DNA of 42,822 nt, taken from Acidimicrobiaceae bacterium (lineage in GTDB: Bacteria; Actinomycetota; Acidimicrobiia; Acidimicrobiales; RAAP-2). The notes beneath the pieces are model-generated. The model had not been told where the DNA came from. It made no database searches and saw only the letters and a program-made list of their open reading frames with translations. Below are positions 32,691 through 41,574 of the stretch, in pieces; within the stretch, counting starts at the first letter, position 1; each line of letters begins with the position of its first letter. The position numbers were made by a program, and so were the translations under genes. Location of the stretch: the NCBI GenBank assembly GCA_027306525.1, contig DAHUZM010000153.1:1-42822 (forward strand), in the 5' to 3' direction.

Positions 32691-32908
32691 TCTTCACGCG
32701 CATCGCCTGGGTGGCAGGGCTCGCTGTCTTCACCGCGATGTGCTGGCTCGGCATCGAGGGGTTCAAGCCGGTGGTGCCGCTCATCGTGACCGCAGTCGCG
32801 CTCGTGGCGTTGATCGCCGGTGGGAACGTGATCGGCGGGCGCTCGGGCTCGCGCGGCCGTGGGGGCGCCCGGTCGTCGGATCCCGGCGGCCGCGAAACAC
32901 CCACGTGA
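32687..32908 (+). CDS. Small membrane protein of unknown function
   Basis: 73-residue protein with two membrane segments (IAWVAGLAVFTAMCWLGIEG and VVPLIVTAVALVALIAGGNV) and a Gly/Arg/Ser-rich tail. No recognised family. The GTG overlaps the uppS stop (GTGA) and its own stop overlaps the recO start (GTGA), and the hydrophobic pattern is sensible, so it is likely a real gene co-translated between uppS and recO. Confidence 0.75.
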   Translation: MIFTRIAWVAGLAVFTAMCWLGIEGFKPVVPLIVTAVALVALIAGGNVIGGRSGSRGRGGARSSDPGGRETPT

Positions 32909-33639
32909 GCCTCTATCGCGACAACGGGGTCGTGCTTCGCACCTACAAGGTCGGCGAGGCGGATCGGATCGTGGTCCTCTTGACCGAGCACCACGGCAAG
33001 GTGCGGGCGGTCGCCAAGGGGGTGCGCAGGACCTCGAGCAAGTTCGGCGCCCGGCTCGAGCCCCTCTCCAACGTCGCGCTCCTCATGTGGCGTGGCCGCG
33101 GCGAGCTCGATCTCGTCAATCAGGCCGAGGTCATCGACCACTTCCGCGCCGTGCGCGAGGACCTCGGTCGGGTGACCCAGGGCCTCTCGATGCTCGAGGC
33201 GGTGGACCAGCTCGCCCAGGAGGCCCACGCCGACCCCCGCCTGTACACGATGCTGGTCGGGGCCCTGCGGGCGCTCTGCGACCCGGTCCTCGAGCCCGGT
33301 CTCGTGCCTGCGGCGTTCTTCTTGAAGGCGCTCGTCTTGGAGGGCGCCGCGCCGGTCCTCGAGGGTTGTGCATCGTGCGGCCGGGCAGACAGCGAGGTCG
33401 AGCTCGTCGCCTTCGACCTCCTCGAGGGCGGCGCGCTCTGTCGCAGTTGCCGGCGGGGGCGCCCGATGAGCGAAGACGCGCTGATCCTCATGCGGCGGAT
33501 CCTGGGAGGCGAGCTCGGCCCGGCGCTGAAGGAGCGCTCGCCAGCCGGCACGAACGAGGTGGTGATGCTCGCCACCGAGGCCATGGAGTCGCATCTGGAC
33601 CGGCGGCTGCGGACCGTGCACACCGCGCACGGCCTTTGA
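32905..33639 (+). CDS. recO: DNA repair protein RecO
   Basis: 244-residue recombination mediator that, with RecR, loads RecA on SSB-coated DNA. N-terminal OB fold (SLYRDNGVVLRTYKVGEADR and on, then HHGKVRAVAKGVRRTSSKFG), helical middle, and a zinc finger with C155, C158, C179 and C182 (CASCG ... CRSC). GTG 32905 overlaps the small membrane protein. Adjacent to uppS as in many actinobacteria. Confidence 0.95.
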   Translation: MSLYRDNGVVLRTYKVGEADRIVVLLTEHHGKVRAVAKGVRRTSSKFGARLEPLSNVALLMWRGRGELDLVNQAEVIDHFRAVREDLGRVTQGLSMLEAVDQLAQEAHADPRLYTMLVGALRALCDPVLEPGLVPAAFFLKALVLEGAAPVLEGCASCGRADSEVELVAFDLLEGGALCRSCRRGRPMSEDALILMRRILGGELGPALKERSPAGTNEVVMLATEAMESHLDRRLRTVHTAHGL

Positions 33640-33647
33640 CCGGCCCA

Positions 33648-34169
33648 ATGGCCGACCACCCGTCGGTCGACCTCGTCGTGTGGGGCGAGGAGGACGGTCC
33701 CCTCCTCGAGCGTCTGCTCGGTGACCCCTCCATGATGGAGCACCTGGGCGGCCCCGAGACGCCCGAGCAGATCGCGGCCCGCCACGAGCGCTACGTCGCC
33801 GATCCCACTCGCCTGTTCAAGGTGCTGGCAGACGGCGAGCCGGCCGGGTGGGTCGGATACTGGGATCGGATCTGGCGGTCCGAGGAGGTCTTCGAGATGG
33901 GCTGGGCCGTCGTGCCCGAGCACCAGCGCCGGGGCGTCGCGTCGAGGGCGGTGCGCACCGCGATCAAGGCGTGCACCGCCGAGGTCCCACGGCGCGCCGT
34001 GCACGCCTTCCCGGGCCTCGACAACGGGCCCTCCCATGCCCTCTGCGCCCGCGCCGGCTTCACGCTGCTCGGACCCTGCCGCTTCGAATACCCGCCCGGG
34101 CGGTGGACGGCCTGCAACGACTGGGTGCTCGGGTGCCACGACCTCCCCGTCGGGGCCTCGACGTCGTGA
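33648..34169 (+). CDS. GNAT family N-acetyltransferase (RimJ/RimL-like)
   Basis: 173-residue acetyltransferase. EMGWAVVPEHQRRGVASRAV holds the acetyl-CoA-binding QRRGVA loop, and AVHAFPGLDNGPSHALCARA followed by GFTLLGPCRFEYPP is typical of the RimJ/RimL-like GNAT subgroup that acetylates N-terminal amines or small molecules. Substrate unknown. Lies 8 bases after recO and shares GTGA with hemW. Confidence 0.88.
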   Translation: MADHPSVDLVVWGEEDGPLLERLLGDPSMMEHLGGPETPEQIAARHERYVADPTRLFKVLADGEPAGWVGYWDRIWRSEEVFEMGWAVVPEHQRRGVASRAVRTAIKACTAEVPRRAVHAFPGLDNGPSHALCARAGFTLLGPCRFEYPPGRWTACNDWVLGCHDLPVGASTS

Positions 34170-35281
34170 GCGCGCTCGGCGTCTACCTCCACGTCCCGTT
34201 CTGCCGACGGCGCTGCGACTACTGCGCCTTTGCGACCTATGTCGATCGCGACCATCTGATGGGGGACTACCTCGCTGCACTGCGCTCGGACATCGAGCGG
34301 GCCGTCTCGGCCGGTGACCTCGCATCGGCGAGCGCCGTCTTTGTGGGGGGCGGCACCCCGTCGCGGCTTGCGCCCGACCAGCTCTGCTCGGTCCTGGCCC
34401 TCGTCCCCACAACGCCGGGTGCCGAGGTCACCGTCGAGTGCAACCCCGAGGACGTGACCGACGAAGGGCTCGCCTCGTACCTCGACGCCGGGGTGACCCG
34501 GATCTCGCTCGGTGTCCAGGCCCGAGCCGCGCACGTCTTGGCCTCCCTTGGCCGGCACCACGACTGGGACGAGGCGATCGGCGCTGCAGCGAGGGTGGCC
34601 GGCGCGGGCTTTGTGAGCTGGAATCTCGATCTGATCTACGGGGCGGCCGGCGAGAGCGATGGAGACTGGTCGGACACCCTCGCCGGCGTCCTCGGTCTCG
34701 ATGCGCCCCCGCCGCACGTGAGCGCGTACGCCCTCACGGTCGAGCCGGGGACCCCCCTCGCCCGTGATCGGGCCCGGCACCCCGACGACGACGTCCAGGC
34801 CCGCCGCTACGCGATGGCCGATGAGGTGCTCTCGGCCGCCGGCTACCTCTGGGAGGAGATCTCCAACTGGGCCAGGCCCGGCCACGGCTGCGTCTACAAC
34901 AACATTGCCTGGCAAGGCGGTGACTATCTCGGTTTCGGCTCGGCTGCGCACTCTCACCGCGACGGGCGGCGCTGGTGGAACGTGCGCACGCCCGAGCGTT
35001 ACGTCGCAGCCGTGCGCGCCGGTCGTTCGGCCGTCGCCGGCTCCGAGGTGCTCGACGCGCAACAGCGAGCCTTCGAGCGACTTGCCCTCGCGCTGCGCAC
35101 CCCGGTGGGCGTCCCCTCGGAGGCCCTCTCATGGGGGTCGGAGCTCGACGCGCTGGTCGAGCGTCGCGAGGGGAGGGCCGTGCTCACTGTGACCGGGCGG
35201 ATGCTCGCGAGCGAGGTGTCGATGCGGTTGCGCACCGGCCTCGAGGAGCACCCCCGCACAGCCGGTATCCTGCCCCGATGA
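34166..35281 (+). CDS. hemW: Radical SAM heme chaperone HemW-like protein
   Basis: 371-residue radical-SAM protein related to coproporphyrinogen III dehydrogenase but of the HemW type, a heme-binding chaperone for respiratory enzymes. YLHVPFCRRRCDYCAFATYV carries the 4Fe-4S ligands C13, C17 and C20; VFVGGGTPSRLAPDQL, VTVECNPEDVTDEGL, RISLGVQA and NLDLIYGAAGESDGDW follow in family order; the C-terminal HemN_C-like part is short. GTG 34166 overlaps the acetyltransferase; the stop overlaps the glyS ATG by 4 bases (ATGA). Confidence 0.92.
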   Translation: MSALGVYLHVPFCRRRCDYCAFATYVDRDHLMGDYLAALRSDIERAVSAGDLASASAVFVGGGTPSRLAPDQLCSVLALVPTTPGAEVTVECNPEDVTDEGLASYLDAGVTRISLGVQARAAHVLASLGRHHDWDEAIGAAARVAGAGFVSWNLDLIYGAAGESDGDWSDTLAGVLGLDAPPPHVSAYALTVEPGTPLARDRARHPDDDVQARRYAMADEVLSAAGYLWEEISNWARPGHGCVYNNIAWQGGDYLGFGSAAHSHRDGRRWWNVRTPERYVAAVRAGRSAVAGSEVLDAQQRAFERLALALRTPVGVPSEALSWGSELDALVERREGRAVLTVTGRMLASEVSMRLRTGLEEHPRTAGILPR

Positions 35282-36609
35282 CCTCGGGCGCTGCGTCGGG
35301 TGCGCCGGCATCCGATCTGATGGAAAAGATCGTCAACCTCTCCAAGCGGCGCGGCTTCATCTTCCCCTCGGCCGAGATCTACGGCGGGTTCCGCTCGACC
35401 TACGACTACGGCCCGCTCGGCGTCAACATGCTGCGCAACGTGAAGGATGCCTGGTGGCGCTCGATGGTGGCCATGCGCGACGACGTGGTCGGGATCGACG
35501 CCGCCATCTTGTCGCCGGCTGCGGTGTGGGCGGCGTCCGGGCACCTCGAGAACTTCACCGATCCCCTGGTCGACTGCCGCAACTGCCACGAGCGCTGGCG
35601 GGCCGACAAGATCGAGGGTGTCTGCCCCAACTGCGGCTCGAGGGACTTCACCGAGCCCCGGTCGTTCAACCTCATGTTCAAGACCCATGCTGGGCCGATC
35701 GAGGACGAGGGCACCGTCGCGTACTTGCGTCCCGAGACGGCCCAGGGCATGTTCACCAACTTTGCCAACGTGCTCACGACGACGCGCAAGAAGCCTCCGT
35801 TCGGGATCGCCCAGGTGGGCAAGTCGTTCCGCAACGAGATCACCCCCCAGAACTTCGTGTTTCGCACCCGTGAGTTCGAGCAGATGGAGATGGAGTACTT
35901 CGTGCCGCCCGAGGAGGCATCCCGGTGGTTCGAGTACTGGGTCGACCAGCGCGTGCGCTGGTTCTTGGATCTCGGCATGCCCGAGCAGATGCTGCGCGTC
36001 CGGCATCACGAGAAAGACGAGCTCTCGCACTACTCCTCGCAGACCGTGGACCTTGAGTTCCTGTTCCCATGGGGCTGGGATGAGCTCGAGGGCATCGCCA
36101 ACCGCGGTGACTACGACCTCCAGGCCCACGCCCGGGCGTCGGGCGAGCGCCTCGAGTATTTCGACCAGTCGACCGGCGAGCGCTACGTCCCCCACGTGAT
36201 CGAGCCCGCCCTCGGCGCGACCCGGGCGATGATGGCCTTCTTGCTCGCCTCCTACGACGAGGACGAGGTGGCGGGCGAGGTCCGCACGGTGCTCCACCTC
36301 GACTGGCGCCTGGCGCCGATCCAGGTGGCGGTCCTGCCCCTGTCGCGCAAAGAGGAGCTGGCGGACCTTTCGCGCCGGGTGCTCGGCATGCTCCAGCCCC
36401 ATTACATGTGCGACTTCGACACCACCCAGTCGATCGGCCGCCGCTACCGGCGTCAGGACGAGGTCGGCACCCCGTGGTGTGTCACCATCGACTTCGAGTC
36501 GCTGGACGACGGCGCGGTCACGGTGCGCGATCGCGACACGACCGAGCAGGTGCGCTGCCCGATCGACGGACTCCTGGGCGAGCTGGCGTCGAGGACGGCG
36601 CGGTCCTAG
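35278..36609 (+). CDS. glyS: Glycyl-tRNA synthetase (alpha2 type)
   Basis: 443-residue class IIa glycyl-tRNA synthetase of the single-chain dimeric form. Motif 1 region FIFPSAEIYGGFRSTYDYGP, a zinc site with C100, C103, C116 and C119, motif 2 FRNEITPQNFVFRTREFEQM, motif 3 PHVIEPALGATRAMMAFLLA, and the C-terminal anticodon-binding domain (APIQVAVLPLSRKEELADLS; IGRRYRRQDEVGTPWCVTID). Its stop and the stop of the convergent ABC permease share the 4 bases CTAG. Confidence 0.97.
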   Translation: MTSGAASGAPASDLMEKIVNLSKRRGFIFPSAEIYGGFRSTYDYGPLGVNMLRNVKDAWWRSMVAMRDDVVGIDAAILSPAAVWAASGHLENFTDPLVDCRNCHERWRADKIEGVCPNCGSRDFTEPRSFNLMFKTHAGPIEDEGTVAYLRPETAQGMFTNFANVLTTTRKKPPFGIAQVGKSFRNEITPQNFVFRTREFEQMEMEYFVPPEEASRWFEYWVDQRVRWFLDLGMPEQMLRVRHHEKDELSHYSSQTVDLEFLFPWGWDELEGIANRGDYDLQAHARASGERLEYFDQSTGERYVPHVIEPALGATRAMMAFLLASYDEDEVAGEVRTVLHLDWRLAPIQVAVLPLSRKEELADLSRRVLGMLQPHYMCDFDTTQSIGRRYRRQDEVGTPWCVTIDFESLDDGAVTVRDRDTTEQVRCPIDGLLGELASRTARS

Positions 36610-37430
36610 GCAATCCGGGTGTAGCGCCGCACCGCGAGCGGCGCCAGGACCGCCACCAGCCCCAGGCTCCATGCCAGGGCGATCAGCACGTGGGTCTCGG
36701 TCGGCCCGCCGTTCATGAGGGCGCGGCACCCGTTCACGATCTGGCTCACCGGCTGATTGTTGGCGAAGGCCTGGAGCCATCCGGGCATGGTGCCGACCGG
36801 CACGAAGGCCGACGACGCGAAGGTGAAGGGCAAGAGGATCGGGATCGTCGCCAGCTGGGCGGTCTCGGGATTGCGCACGAGCAGCCCGATCAGCGCGAAC
36901 CCCCAGCTGAGCGACCACGAGAAGAGGAGGAGGAGCCCGAATCCCGCCAAGAACGCGAACGCGTTGGTCTCCACCCGGAACCCGACCGCGAAGCCGAGGG
37001 CCGTCATCAAGATGACCGAGAACACGTTGCGCGTGAGATCCGACATCGTCCGACCGGTGACGACTGCCGCCCGCGCCATCGGCAGCGCCCGGAAGCGCTC
37101 GATGACGCCCTTTTGAAGGTCCTCGGCCATGCCGACCGCCGAGATGATCGCCCCGAAGGCCACCGTCTGCACGAAGATTCCCGGCATCAGATAGTTGACG
37201 TAGGAGCCGTGCACGCCGGCGATGGCACCGCCGAACACGTAGCGGAACAAGAGCACGAGAAGCATGGGCTGGATCGCCGAGAACGCGATCGAGTCGGGCA
37301 TGCGCACCATGGCGGCCAAGAAGCGCCAGGCGATCGTGAACGTGTCGGCGAAGAGCCACCGGACGCGCTCGCGTCGGGTCATCGGCGCCATCGCCGTCGC
37401 GACGTCGACCCGCAACGAGGTCGTCGTCAT
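36606..37430 (-). CDS. ABC-2 type exporter permease (DrrB-like)
   Basis: 274-residue ABC-2 permease with about six membrane segments, for example SAIQPMLLVLLFRYVFGGAI, GFGLLLLFSWSLSWGFALIG, TIPILLPFTFASSAFVPVGT, and the C-terminal VLIALAWSLGLVAVLAPLAV. The stretch MAEDLQKGVIERFRALPMAR is the coupling-helix motif of the DrrB daunorubicin-type family. It starts 4 bases inside the end of the ATPase gene, so the two are coupled. Exported substrate unknown; drug, lipid or polyketide export are options. Confidence 0.92.
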   Translation of the reverse strand: MTTTSLRVDVATAMAPMTRRERVRWLFADTFTIAWRFLAAMVRMPDSIAFSAIQPMLLVLLFRYVFGGAIAGVHGSYVNYLMPGIFVQTVAFGAIISAVGMAEDLQKGVIERFRALPMARAAVVTGRTMSDLTRNVFSVILMTALGFAVGFRVETNAFAFLAGFGLLLLFSWSLSWGFALIGLLVRNPETAQLATIPILLPFTFASSAFVPVGTMPGWLQAFANNQPVSQIVNGCRALMNGGPTETHVLIALAWSLGLVAVLAPLAVRRYTRIA

Positions 37431-38425
37431 GGGGCGGCTCGCGCCGCCGCCGTGATCGGCGGCTCCTCGGCGATCGCACCCTCGGCCCGGTGTCCGGTCA
37501 GCCGGAGGAACACGTCGTCGAGGCTCGGCTCACGCAGCACGAGGCCGAGCACGGCGAGGCCTGCGCCGTCGAGCGCCCGCATCGCCTCGCTCCCCGCCTT
37601 GGGCCCGTCGTCCACATTGATCTCGAGCGAGCTGTCCGCCACGACCGGGGGACGGTTGGCGATGGGGGCGAGGAGGGCCGCCGCCTTGGTGGCACGCTCG
37701 TGGTCCTCGAGCGTGACGAGGAGCACCGTTGCGCCGAGATCCGCCTTGAGGCTGGCCGGCGTGCCCTCCGCGATCACCCGGCCGTGGTCGACCACGATCA
37801 CCTTGTCGGCCAGCCGGTCGGCCTCTTCGAGGTACTGGGTGGTGAGCAGCACCGTGGTCCCCCCGCGCACGAGACGTTCGGTCCAGGTCCACATCTCTTG
37901 GCGGGTGTGGGGGTCGAGGCCGGTGGTCGGCTCGTCGAAGAAGAGGACGGGTGGCTCGGCGACCAGCGCGGCCGCCAGGTCCAGCCGTCGGCGCATGCCT
38001 CCCGAATAGGTCTTGAGCGGCCGGTTGGCGGCGTGGGTGAGCTCGAATTGCTCGAGGAGCTCGTCGGCCCGGCGCCTGGCCGGGCCCCGGCCCATGTGGC
38101 TGAGCCGCCCGATCATCAAGAGGTTCTGGCGACCCGAGAGGTTCTCGTCGACCGCCGCGTTCTGCCCGGCGAGGCCGATGATGCGCCGGACGGCAGCCGG
38201 GTCCTGCCCGACGTCGATCCCCAGGATCGCGGCGCGCCCGGCGTCGGGGCGGATGACGGTGGAGAGGATCCGCACCGCCGTGGTCTTGCCGGCGCCGTTG
38301 GGCCCGAGCACGCCCAAGATGGTCCCCGCCGCCGCTTCGAAGCTGAGCTCGTCGAGGGCGCGGACCCGGCCCTTCGTGAACACCTTGACGAGGTCTCGCA
38401 CCTCGATCGCGGGCCGCTCGGGCAC
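37427..38425 (-). CDS. ABC exporter ATP-binding protein (DrrA-like)
   Basis: 332-residue ATPase of the DrrA group. Walker A GPNGAGKT at 41-48, Q-loop in GLAGQNAAVDENLSGRQNLL, signature YSGGMRRRLDLAAALVAEPP, Walker B VLFFDEPTTGLDPHTRQEM, H-loop TTQYLEEADRLADKVIVVDH, and the DrrA C-terminal extension ending LREPSLDDVFLRLTGHRAEG. GTG 38425 lies 12 bases from a pair of 26-bp direct repeats. Confidence 0.94.
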   Translation of the reverse strand: MPERPAIEVRDLVKVFTKGRVRALDELSFEAAAGTILGVLGPNGAGKTTAVRILSTVIRPDAGRAAILGIDVGQDPAAVRRIIGLAGQNAAVDENLSGRQNLLMIGRLSHMGRGPARRRADELLEQFELTHAANRPLKTYSGGMRRRLDLAAALVAEPPVLFFDEPTTGLDPHTRQEMWTWTERLVRGGTTVLLTTQYLEEADRLADKVIVVDHGRVIAEGTPASLKADLGATVLLVTLEDHERATKAAALLAPIANRPPVVADSSLEINVDDGPKAGSEAMRALDGAGLAVLGLVLREPSLDDVFLRLTGHRAEGAIAEEPPITAAARAAP

Positions 38426-38436
38426 GGCCCGAGACT

Positions 38437-38488
38437 ACGGCCGTCGGACGAGCGTCTCGAAAACGGCCGTCGGACGAGCGCCCCGAAC
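38437..38488. repeat. Two tandem copies of a 26-bp repeat
   Basis: Unit 1 (38437-38462) and unit 2 (38463-38488) share ACGGCCGTCGGACGAGCG exactly and match at 23 of 26 positions overall. They lie in the 172-bp divergent gap between the DrrA-like ATPase (start 38425, minus) and ppdK (start 38598, plus), nearer the ATPase. Position suggests a regulatory site or a small duplication; no regulator can be named. Confidence 0.8.
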
Positions 38489-38553
38489 CCCACCGGCTCG
38501 CGCCCCCGCCTCGCCCGGCCGAGCTCGCCCCGGAAGGGGCCCGAAGGGACCGG

Positions 38554-38559
38554 TAAGGT
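38554..38559 (+). promoter_or_regulatory. Possible -10 element of ppdK
   Basis: TAAGGT, a common actinobacterial -10 hexamer, 38 bases before the ATG; no clear -35 is found 17 bases upstream. A strong GAGGAGA (38587-38593) precedes the ATG at 38598. Confidence 0.3.
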
Positions 38560-38597
38560 GAACGATCCCCACCGGGCAGCACAGGCGAGGAGATCCG

Positions 38598-41531
38598 ATG
38601 CCCTACGTCTTTGACTTCGACCACGCGCACCGCCGTCCGCCGATGGACATGAAGGACCTGCTCGGAGGCAAGGGCGCAAACCTGGCCGAGATGACCTCGG
38701 TCCTCGGGCTGCCGGTGCCGCCGGGGTTCACGATCACGACCGACGCATGCCGTGCGTACATGGCCTCGGGATGGCCCTCGGGCCTCGACGCCGAGGTGCG
38801 TCGGGCCCGCCGGCGCCTCGAGCGGGCGATGGGCAAGGTGATCGGGGAGCCGAGCGACCCGCTCCTCGTCTCGGTGCGATCGGGGGCCAAGTTCTCGATG
38901 CCCGGGATGATGGACACGGTCCTCAACCTCGGGTTGAACGACGAGTCGGTGAAGGGCCTGGCCGACCAGACGAGCGATGAGCGCTTCGCGTACGACTCGT
39001 ACCGGCGGTTCGTCTCCATGTACGGGCGCATCGTGCTCGACCTCCCGGGCGAGGAGTTCGACGGGCCCTTCGAGGCGGCCAAGGAGCGGGCCGGGACCAC
39101 CTCGGACGCGCAGGTGCCGACCGAGCTGTTGGTCGGCCTCGTCGAGGAGTACAAGGCCCTCGTCGAGCGCCGTTGCGGGCACCCGTTCCCCCAGGCGCCC
39201 GACGAGCAACTGCGAGGCGCCATCGAGGCGGTGTTCCGGAGCTGGAACGGAGCTCGGGCGCGGGCCTATCGCGAGCGCGAGCACATCGCGCACGATCTTG
39301 GCACGGCCGTCAACGTTCAGGCGATGGTGTTCGGCAACCGGGACGACCGCTCGGGCACCGGGGTGGGCTTCACCCGCGACCCGGCGACCGGCGCGACCGG
39401 CGCGTACGGCGACTTCCTCGTCAATGCGCAGGGCGAGGACGTCGTGGCAGGCATCCGCAACACCGAGCCGCTCTCGGCCCTCGAGCAGCGGTTCCCCGAC
39501 GTCTACCGGCAGCTGATGGCGATCTTCTCCCGGCTGGAGCGCCACTACCGGGACATGTGTGACACGGAGTTCACGATCGAGCAGGGCCGGCTCTGGATGC
39601 TCCAAACTCGAGTCGGCAAGCGCACCGGACGAGCCGCCTTGCGCATGGCGGTCGAGATGACCAAGGAGCGCGCCATCCGGCTCACCCGGGCCGAGGCCGT
39701 TCAGCGCATCACCGAGGACCACCTCGAATCGGTCCTCCACCCTCAGTTCGCCGAGGGCGCCGGCGGCGAGGTGCTCACGAGGGGGCTCGGCGCCTCGCCC
39801 GGCGCCGCCGTCGGCCGGGCCTACTTCTCGGCCGACGACGCGGCGGCGGCGGCCCGCCTCGGCGAGCCGGTCATCCTCGTGCGCTCCGAGACCTCGCCCG
39901 ACGCCGTGCACGGGATGCTCGCCTCCCAGGGGATCCTGACGGCCCGGGGAGGGCTCGTGAGCCATGCCGCCGTGGTCGCCCGGGGTTGGGGGAAGCCCGC
40001 CGTCGTCGGCGCCGAGGCGTTGCGGTTGGGCGACCGTTCGGTCTCGGTGGGGGACGTCACGGTCGTCGAGGGGGATTGGCTCTCGATCGACGGCACCGAC
40101 GGCACCGTCGTCCTCGGCCAGGTGCCGCTCAGCGCGGCGGAGCCGAGCGAGGAATTCCTCACGATCCTCGAGTGGGCCGACCAGCTGCGGCGCGGCCACC
40201 TCAAGGTCCGCACGAACGCCGACACCGGTGCCGACGCCGCCAACGCCCGGCGCCTCGGCGCCGAGGGGATCGGGCTGTGCCGGACCGAGCACATGTTCTT
40301 GGCCGAGGACCGCCTGCCGATCGTGCGGCGGATGATCCTCGCCGACACCCCCGAGGAGGAGCGGGCGGCGCTCGAGGAGCTCCGGGTCGCCCAGCGCGCC
40401 GACTTCGTCGAGATCCTCGAGGCGATGGACGGGCTGCCCGTCACGGTGCGCCTGCTCGACCCGCCTCTGCACGAGTTCTTGCCCTCGACCCATGAGCTCG
40501 CCATCAAGGAGGCCACGGTCGGCCTCGACGCCGAGGAGCGCAGGCTCTTCGAGGCGGCCAAGTCCTGGCAGGAGGCCAACCCGATGCTCGGCACCCGGGG
40601 GGTGCGGCTCGGCGTCATCAAGCCGGGCCTCTACGGGATGCAGGTGAGCGCCCTCATGGAGGCGGCCACGCAGCGGGTCGGCCAGGGTGGCCATCCGATC
40701 ATCGAGGTGATGATCCCGCTCACGGTCTCGGGACCAGAGCTCGCGCTCGCACGCAGCTGGGTCGAGGACGCCATCGCCACAGAGCTCCACGCCCCCGGGC
40801 GACCGCACGCCCGCTCGGTGGAGGTGAGCATCGGCACCATGATCGAGACTCCCCGGGCTGCGCTGCGCGCCGGAGAGCTCGCCCGGTACGCCGAGTTCTT
40901 CAGCTTCGGGACGAACGACCTCACGCAGATGACCTTCGGGTTCAGCCGCGACGACGTCGAGGGCCGCATGATGTCCGCCTACCTGGAGGAGGGGCTCTTG
41001 GAGCGCAACCCCTTCGAGGTGGTCGACGCAGCGGGGGTTGGCGAGCTCGTCCGCATGGGCGTCGAGCGGGGCCGGGCGGTCAGGCCCGAGCTCAAGATCG
41101 GGGTCTGCGGGGAGCACGGCGGTGACCCCGCATCCATCGGTACCTTCTACGCGGCGGGCCTCGACTATGTCAGCTGCTCGCCGTTCCGGGTGCCGGTGGC
41201 GCGTCTGGCGGCGGCCCAAGCGGTGCTCGAGCAGGCCCCGACGAACGCACCTCGGAGGCGGGCGGGGGCCAAGAAGGTCGCCAAGACGACCGGACGGGCC
41301 GTGGGTCGCCCCGCGGCAAAGAAGTCGGTGAAGAAGGCTCCCGCCAAGCGGGCGGCAGCAGGCCGCCCCGCGGCAAAGAAGGCGGCGAAGAAGGCTCCCG
41401 CCAAGCGGGCGGCAGCGGGCCGCGCCCCGGCAAAGAAGGCGGCGAAGAAGGCCCCGGGGAAGCGGGTCGCGAAGAAGTCGGCGAAGAAGGCCCAGCGCGC
41501 CCGGGCGACGGCCACGCGCGCCCGGCGCTAG
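38598..41531 (+). CDS. ppdK: Pyruvate, phosphate dikinase with H1-like C-terminal tail
   Basis: Interconverts pyruvate + ATP + Pi and phosphoenolpyruvate + AMP + PPi. The catalytic part (about residues 1-879) is complete: N-terminal nucleotide-binding domain (MDMKDLLGGKGANLAEMTSV; VRSGAKFSMPGMMDTVLNLG), the phosphohistidine domain with His456 in GGLVSHAAVVARGWGKPAVV, and the PEP-binding barrel with Cys837 in GVCGEHGGDP and CRTEHMF. From residue 880 to the end (977) there is an added tail of about 98 residues made of Lys, Ala, Arg, Pro and Gly with no Asp or Glu, containing a repeat of 19 residues. Usual enzymes end near residue 880-900. The tail is in frame and follows normal codon use. GAGGAGA is 4 bases before the ATG. 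Confidence 0.96.
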   Translation: MPYVFDFDHAHRRPPMDMKDLLGGKGANLAEMTSVLGLPVPPGFTITTDACRAYMASGWPSGLDAEVRRARRRLERAMGKVIGEPSDPLLVSVRSGAKFSMPGMMDTVLNLGLNDESVKGLADQTSDERFAYDSYRRFVSMYGRIVLDLPGEEFDGPFEAAKERAGTTSDAQVPTELLVGLVEEYKALVERRCGHPFPQAPDEQLRGAIEAVFRSWNGARARAYREREHIAHDLGTAVNVQAMVFGNRDDRSGTGVGFTRDPATGATGAYGDFLVNAQGEDVVAGIRNTEPLSALEQRFPDVYRQLMAIFSRLERHYRDMCDTEFTIEQGRLWMLQTRVGKRTGRAALRMAVEMTKERAIRLTRAEAVQRITEDHLESVLHPQFAEGAGGEVLTRGLGASPGAAVGRAYFSADDAAAAARLGEPVILVRSETSPDAVHGMLASQGILTARGGLVSHAAVVARGWGKPAVVGAEALRLGDRSVSVGDVTVVEGDWLSIDGTDGTVVLGQVPLSAAEPSEEFLTILEWADQLRRGHLKVRTNADTGADAANARRLGAEGIGLCRTEHMFLAEDRLPIVRRMILADTPEEERAALEELRVAQRADFVEILEAMDGLPVTVRLLDPPLHEFLPSTHELAIKEATVGLDAEERRLFEAAKSWQEANPMLGTRGVRLGVIKPGLYGMQVSALMEAATQRVGQGGHPIIEVMIPLTVSGPELALARSWVEDAIATELHAPGRPHARSVEVSIGTMIETPRAALRAGELARYAEFFSFGTNDLTQMTFGFSRDDVEGRMMSAYLEEGLLERNPFEVVDAAGVGELVRMGVERGRAVRPELKIGVCGEHGGDPASIGTFYAAGLDYVSCSPFRVPVARLAAAQAVLEQAPTNAPRRRAGAKKVAKTTGRAVGRPAAKKSVKKAPAKRAAAGRPAAKKAAKKAPAKRAAAGRAPAKKAAKKAPGKRVAKKSAKKAQRARATATRARR
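41316..41474 (+). repeat. 57-bp in-frame repeats encoding the Lys/Ala-rich tail
   Basis: Unit 1 41316-41372 and unit 2 41373-41429 are near-identical 57-bp units, and a partial third starts at 41430. Each encodes 19 residues of the form AKKxxKKAPAKRAAAGRPA. Repeats of this kind resemble the tails of histone H1 and of mycobacterial HupB and tend to expand or shrink by slippage. Confidence 0.85.
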
Positions 41532-41574
41532 CCGCCCGACCCGCGCCGTCGGGACCCCGCGGTACGGTCGCTTC

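Noticed and set aside
41235-41531. Idea that the ppdK tail is a frameshift artefact
   Set aside because: The tail is in the same frame, shows a protein-level 19-residue repeat with codon-phase 57-bp units, and ends in a normal stop, so it is coding.
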